A DNA stretch of 27,386 nucleotides from Bordetella parapertussis (GTDB lineage: Bacteria; Pseudomonadota; Gammaproteobacteria; Burkholderiales; Burkholderiaceae_B): NCBI GenBank assembly GCA_945903445.1, contig CAMDNZ010000041.1:1-27386 (forward strand). Direction: 5' to 3'. A program made the position numbers and the translations under genes. Positions 24,571 through 27,386 of the stretch are shown here, in pieces. Within the stretch, counting starts at the first letter, position 1; every line of letters begins with the position of its first letter. The notes under the pieces are model-generated. The model did not search any database. It was not told the origin of the DNA and saw only the letters and a list, made by a program, of their open reading frames with translations.

Positions 24571-25776
24571 ATGTTCAGCACCGTACCCGCCTACCCCGGC
24601 GACCCCATTCTTACCCTGAACGAACAGTTCCAGGCCGATCCCCGCCAAGAAAAAGTCAATCTCAGCATTGGCGTGTTTCTGGACGATCAGGGCCGCATCC
24701 CGGTCATGAAGGCCGTGGCGCAAGCCAGCGCCCAATTGCGCGCCGATGCCCCGCATCCCTACCTGCCGATGGAAGGCGATGCCGCCTACCGCGCACAGGT
24801 TCAACGCCTGTTGTTCGGCCAGGCGCTCGACACCATCGGCGCCCAGCGCCTGGCTACGGCGCAAACGCTGGGCGGCTCGGGCGCGCTGAAAGTAGCTGCC
24901 GATTTCCTCAAGCGCTATTTCCCCGATTCGCCCGTCCTCGTCAGCGCCCCCACTTGGGACAACCATCACGCCATTTTCGAAGGCGCGGGTTTTACGGTGG
25001 GCCGCTATCCCTATTTCGACCCGGCCACGCGCGGTCTGGATTTCGACGGCATGATGGCGGCCCTGAAATCGGCTGCCAGCGGCACCCTGGTGCTCTTGCA
25101 CGCGTGCTGCCACAACCCGACCGGCGTCGATCCGTCGGCCGAACAATGGCAGCAGGTACGTGATGTGGTTGTCGAGCGCAGCCTGGTGCCGTTTTTCGAC
25201 ATCGCCTATCAAGGCTTCGGCGCCGGATTGGACGAAGATGCCTACGCCTTGCGTCTGTTTGCCGAGGCCGGCATCCCGATGCTGGTGGCTTCGTCGTTCT
25301 CGAAGAACTTCTCGCTGTATGGCGAGCGCTGCGGTGCGCTGACCATCGTCTGCCCGAATGCGGAACAGGCCGAGCATGTGCTGGGCCAATTGAAAGCCAC
25401 CGTGCGTCGCAACTATTCGAGCCCGCCGGCATTTGGCGCCAAGCTGATCGCCGCCATCCTGGCCGACGATGCGCTGCGCACGCTATGGCAGGACGAGGTG
25501 GCCGGTATGCGCCATCGCATCGCCGCCGTGCGGGGGCATCTGCACGCTGCGCTGAAGCATCGTCAACCCGATGTCGATTACGACTACATCGTCGATCAGA
25601 CTGGCATGTTCACGTACACCGGCCTGAGTGCCGAAGCGGTTGGGCAGATGCGCGATCGCGATGGCGTCTATCTGGTGAATTCCGGTCGGATGTGTCTGGC
25701 TGCGCTGAGCATTCAGAACGTCGATCGGGTGGCCGATGCGATGGTCGCCCTGACCAGCGTGGTCCAGCCTCGATAG
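24571..25776 (+). CDS. tyrB: Aromatic amino acid aminotransferase (TyrB/AspC family)
   Basis: The 401-residue cytoplasmic enzyme transfers amino groups between aromatic (or dicarboxylic) amino acids and 2-oxo acids. It belongs to aminotransferase subgroup I-alpha. The PLP lysine is K245 in SSFSKNFSLYGERCGAL, with HNPTGVDP and PFFDIAYQGFGAGLDEDAYA as further signatures, and the substrate-binding arginine in NSGRMCLAAL. The opening FSTVPAYPGDPILTLNEQF matches TyrB/AspC, and the length is normal. TyrB and AspC are hard to separate by sequence alone, so the symbol is tentative. It is not related in subgroup to the aminotransferase at 2528-3751. The gene converges on arsB. Confidence 0.9.
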   Translation: MFSTVPAYPGDPILTLNEQFQADPRQEKVNLSIGVFLDDQGRIPVMKAVAQASAQLRADAPHPYLPMEGDAAYRAQVQRLLFGQALDTIGAQRLATAQTLGGSGALKVAADFLKRYFPDSPVLVSAPTWDNHHAIFEGAGFTVGRYPYFDPATRGLDFDGMMAALKSAASGTLVLLHACCHNPTGVDPSAEQWQQVRDVVVERSLVPFFDIAYQGFGAGLDEDAYALRLFAEAGIPMLVASSFSKNFSLYGERCGALTIVCPNAEQAEHVLGQLKATVRRNYSSPPAFGAKLIAAILADDALRTLWQDEVAGMRHRIAAVRGHLHAALKHRQPDVDYDYIVDQTGMFTYTGLSAEAVGQMRDRDGVYLVNSGRMCLAALSIQNVDRVADAMVALTSVVQPR

Positions 25777-25789
25777 GCGCTGGCGAGTC

Positions 25790-25826
25790 GATCGGGTTCG
25801 CGCTTTGTCTTGAGCCGAGCCCGATC
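25790..25826. terminator. Possible shared hairpin between tyrB and arsB
   Basis: GATCGGGTTC (25790-25799) pairs with GAGCCCGATC (25817-25826) with one G-U pair, in the short gap between convergent genes and overlapping the arsB stop codon. No T-run follows on either strand, so terminator function is uncertain. Confidence 0.3.
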
Positions 25827-27105
25827 AACCGAGCCGTAGTGCCAATGCAGCCAGGGTCAGCAACAAGACCGGCAGCGTCAACACGACACCCACCTTGAAG
25901 TAATAGCCCCAGCCAATCACGATGCCTTTGCGCTGCAAGACGTGCAGCCACAGCAAGGTCGCCAGGCTGCCGATGGGCGTGATCTTCGGACCGAGGTCGC
26001 TGCCGATCACGTTGGCGTAAACCATCGCCTCCTTGACCACGCCGCTCGCCTGGCTGGCATCGATCGACAACGCACCGATCAACACCGTGGGCAGGTTGTT
26101 CATGACCGAGGACAGCACGGCCGCCAGCAGCCCCGTGCCCAGGGTCGCAACCCACAGGCCCTGTGCGGCCCAGGCGTTCAACCAAGCCGCCAAGGCGTCG
26201 GTCAAGCCGGCATTACGCAGCCCGTACACCACCAGGTACATCCCCAAGGAAAACACCACGATGTGCCAGGGTGCCGTGCGTAATACGCGGCCAACATCGA
26301 TGCGTGCGCCGCGCACGGCGATCAATAGCAACACGATGCCTGCTGCATTGGCCAGCACGCTGACCGGCACACCGACGGGTTCGAGTAGAAAGAAGCCCGC
26401 CATCAAGATGCCTAGCACCCACCAGCCGGCTTTGAAGGTCAATGGATCGCGGATGGCGGTATCGGGCGAAGCCAACAAGCTCACGTCGTAACGCGCAGGA
26501 ATCGAGCGACGGAAATACACCGCCAATACCAACAAGGTCGCGGCAACGGATGCGACCGTGACCGGCACCATGACCGCTGCATAACGATTGAAGCCAATGC
26601 CGAAGAAATCGGCCGACACGATATTCACCAGATTCGACACGACCAGCGGCAGGCTGGCGCTATCGGCGATGAACCCTGCCGCCATGACGAAGGCCAGCAC
26701 CGCTGCTGGGCCAAAGCCCAGGGCATGCAGCATGGCGACCACGATGGGCGTCAGAATCAGCGCGGCACCGTCATTGGCGAATACCGCCGACACCGCCGCG
26801 CCCAGCAGCACCGTCAAGACGAACAGTGCGCGGCCATTGCCGCGCCCCCAGCGCGCCACGTGCAACGCGGCCCATTCGAACGCGCGGGCCTCGTCCATCA
26901 CTACGCTGATGACGATGATGGCGATGAACGTGGCCGTGGCGTTCCAGACAATGTCCCACACGACCGGAATATCGCTGAACTGAACGACGCCCGTGAGCAA
27001 TGCGAGCACCGCACCCACGGACGCGCTCCAGCCTATGCTCAAGCCTCGGGGCTGCCAGATGACCAACATCAAGGTAAAAGCAAAGATACCCAGCGCAAGC
27101 AACAT
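25825..27105 (-). CDS. arsB: Arsenite efflux transporter ArsB
   Basis: The 426-residue inner-membrane protein expels arsenite (and antimonite) and has about twelve hydrophobic segments. Family motifs are VFANDGAALILTPIV, SLPLVVSNLVNIVSADFF, SSVMNNLPTVLIGALSI and VIGSDLGPKITPIGSLATLLW; E. coli ArsB is nearly the same length. No arsR, arsC or arsA is visible in the window. ATG 27105 lies 15 bp after the stop codon of a gene cut off by the right IS end, so the native operon promoter and upstream gene have been separated. Whether arsB is still transcribed is unclear from sequence. Confidence 0.93.
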   Translation of the reverse strand: MLLALGIFAFTLMLVIWQPRGLSIGWSASVGAVLALLTGVVQFSDIPVVWDIVWNATATFIAIIVISVVMDEARAFEWAALHVARWGRGNGRALFVLTVLLGAAVSAVFANDGAALILTPIVVAMLHALGFGPAAVLAFVMAAGFIADSASLPLVVSNLVNIVSADFFGIGFNRYAAVMVPVTVASVAATLLVLAVYFRRSIPARYDVSLLASPDTAIRDPLTFKAGWWVLGILMAGFFLLEPVGVPVSVLANAAGIVLLLIAVRGARIDVGRVLRTAPWHIVVFSLGMYLVVYGLRNAGLTDALAAWLNAWAAQGLWVATLGTGLLAAVLSSVMNNLPTVLIGALSIDASQASGVVKEAMVYANVIGSDLGPKITPIGSLATLLWLHVLQRKGIVIGWGYYFKVGVVLTLPVLLLTLAALALRLG

Positions 27106-27120
27106 GATGAGGATGGCGCT

Positions 27121-27240
27121 CTACAGAAGCTTGGCGCCCAAGGGCACACTGCCATCGGGGGTACACAGCACGACATGACCGTCGGCGTCATGGAAACCCG
27201 TCACCAGGCATTCGGACTGCACGGGGCCGATTTGTTTACG
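27121..27240 (-). pseudogene. 3' remnant of a gene upstream of arsB, cut by the IS
   Basis: A minus-strand frame of 39 codons ends in TAG at 27121-27123 and reads SECLVTGFHDADGHVVLCTP, then SVPLGAKLL. Codon use is like the neighbouring genes. It reaches the IS boundary at 27240/27241 with no start codon of its own, so it is the C-terminal tail of a larger gene co-directional with arsB. I do not recognise the family; an ars operon partner is likely from position only. Within the IS the same frame continues four codons to a GTG at 27252, with a stop (TAA) just beyond, so a 43-residue hybrid peptide is possible. Confidence 0.6.
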
Positions 27241-27386
27241 TGTCCTAGCCACGATTTAATCTGACAGTACAACTCTATTAAGCGCCTAAAGAAGGAGACG
27301 GTGTCGGCATTGTCCGATTCAACTGTTTATCGAGAGCGAGTTGTTTTGACTCCTGGAAGGTATGCCATGGTGTTTTACCAAAGCAG
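27241..27386 (+). mobile_element. Insertion sequence end, right copy (partial)
   Basis: The element begins TGTCCTAGCC at 27241 and runs off the window. Bases 27241-27384 are the exact reverse complement of 1-144; the last two bases extend past the left copy. It abuts the truncated gene upstream of arsB. The IS family is not assignable from one terminus; TGT ends occur in several families, including IS3, IS481 and IS21. Confidence 0.75.
27301..27386 (+). CDS. Possible N-terminus of IS-encoded protein (partial, right copy)
   Basis: An open frame starts at GTG 27301, three bases after AAGGAG (27292-27297), and runs to the window edge (28 complete codons). It equals the left copy at 1-84. I recognise no transposase motif in it, and the tight ribosome-site spacing leaves the start uncertain. 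Confidence 0.3.
   Translation, partial: MSALSDSTVYRERVVLTPGRYAMVFYQS

Noticed and set aside
1..27386. CRISPR arrays, prophage genes, toxin-antitoxin or other defence modules
   Set aside because: No regularly spaced direct repeats, phage structural genes or recognisable defence proteins were found on either strand.
1..27386. True composite transposon carrying all 27 kb
   Set aside because: The cargo is typical core or accessory chromosome with uniform composition, the outer IS parts and target duplications are not visible, and a contig broken at IS repeats explains the ends equally well.

Overview
The window looks like chromosomal DNA of a high-GC betaproteobacterium, most likely Burkholderiales near Alcaligenaceae (Bordetella/Achromobacter-like). 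The grounds are family content: two orphan Bug/TctC-type periplasmic receptors, FCD-type GntR regulators beside catabolic genes, DUF3455 and DUF4142 proteins, and a bacteriophytochrome. No rRNA or tRNA gene was recognised, so the taxonomy is inference.

The window is bracketed by a perfect 144-bp inverted repeat (1-144 and 27241-27384). It reads as the same end (TGTCCTAGCC...) of one insertion sequence, present once at each edge and pointing outward. The left copy sits just 3' of sodC. The right copy has cut off the 5' part of a gene upstream of arsB.

Layout. 181-1497 (minus): FCD-type GntR regulator and periplasmic Cu,Zn superoxide dismutase. 1542-4888 (plus): regulated operon of a D-2-hydroxyacid dehydrogenase, a PLP aminotransferase and a Bug receptor, ended by a strong terminator. 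4948-6240 (minus): two paralogous GFA-fold zinc proteins separated by a possible small gene. 6272-11869 (minus): tightly packed lacI-SBP-permease-permease-ATPase-metallophosphoesterase operon behind a LacI-type operator; it probably imports and cleaves an organophosphate-like compound. 12021-17108 (plus): light-sensing operon of bacteriophytochrome kinase, small response regulator and a hybrid kinase whose reading frame is split by one amber codon. 17098-18674 (minus): DUF3455 lipoprotein and CPBP membrane protease. 18771-20194 (plus): manganese (yybP-ykoY) riboswitch with mntP, then a DUF4142 exported protein. 20358-22187: divergent Bug receptor and GntR regulator around a perfect 12-bp palindrome. 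22194-23663 (minus): membrane diguanylate cyclase. 23853-24533: decayed DUF898/YjgN gene with two opposite frameshifts. 24571-25776: aromatic aminotransferase. 25825-27240 (minus): arsB and the truncated gene before it.

Most genes belong to known families. The points most worth checking are the flanking inverted IS ends, the amber codon in the phytochrome-linked hybrid kinase, the transporter-phosphoesterase operon with its own operator, and the decayed yjgN gene.
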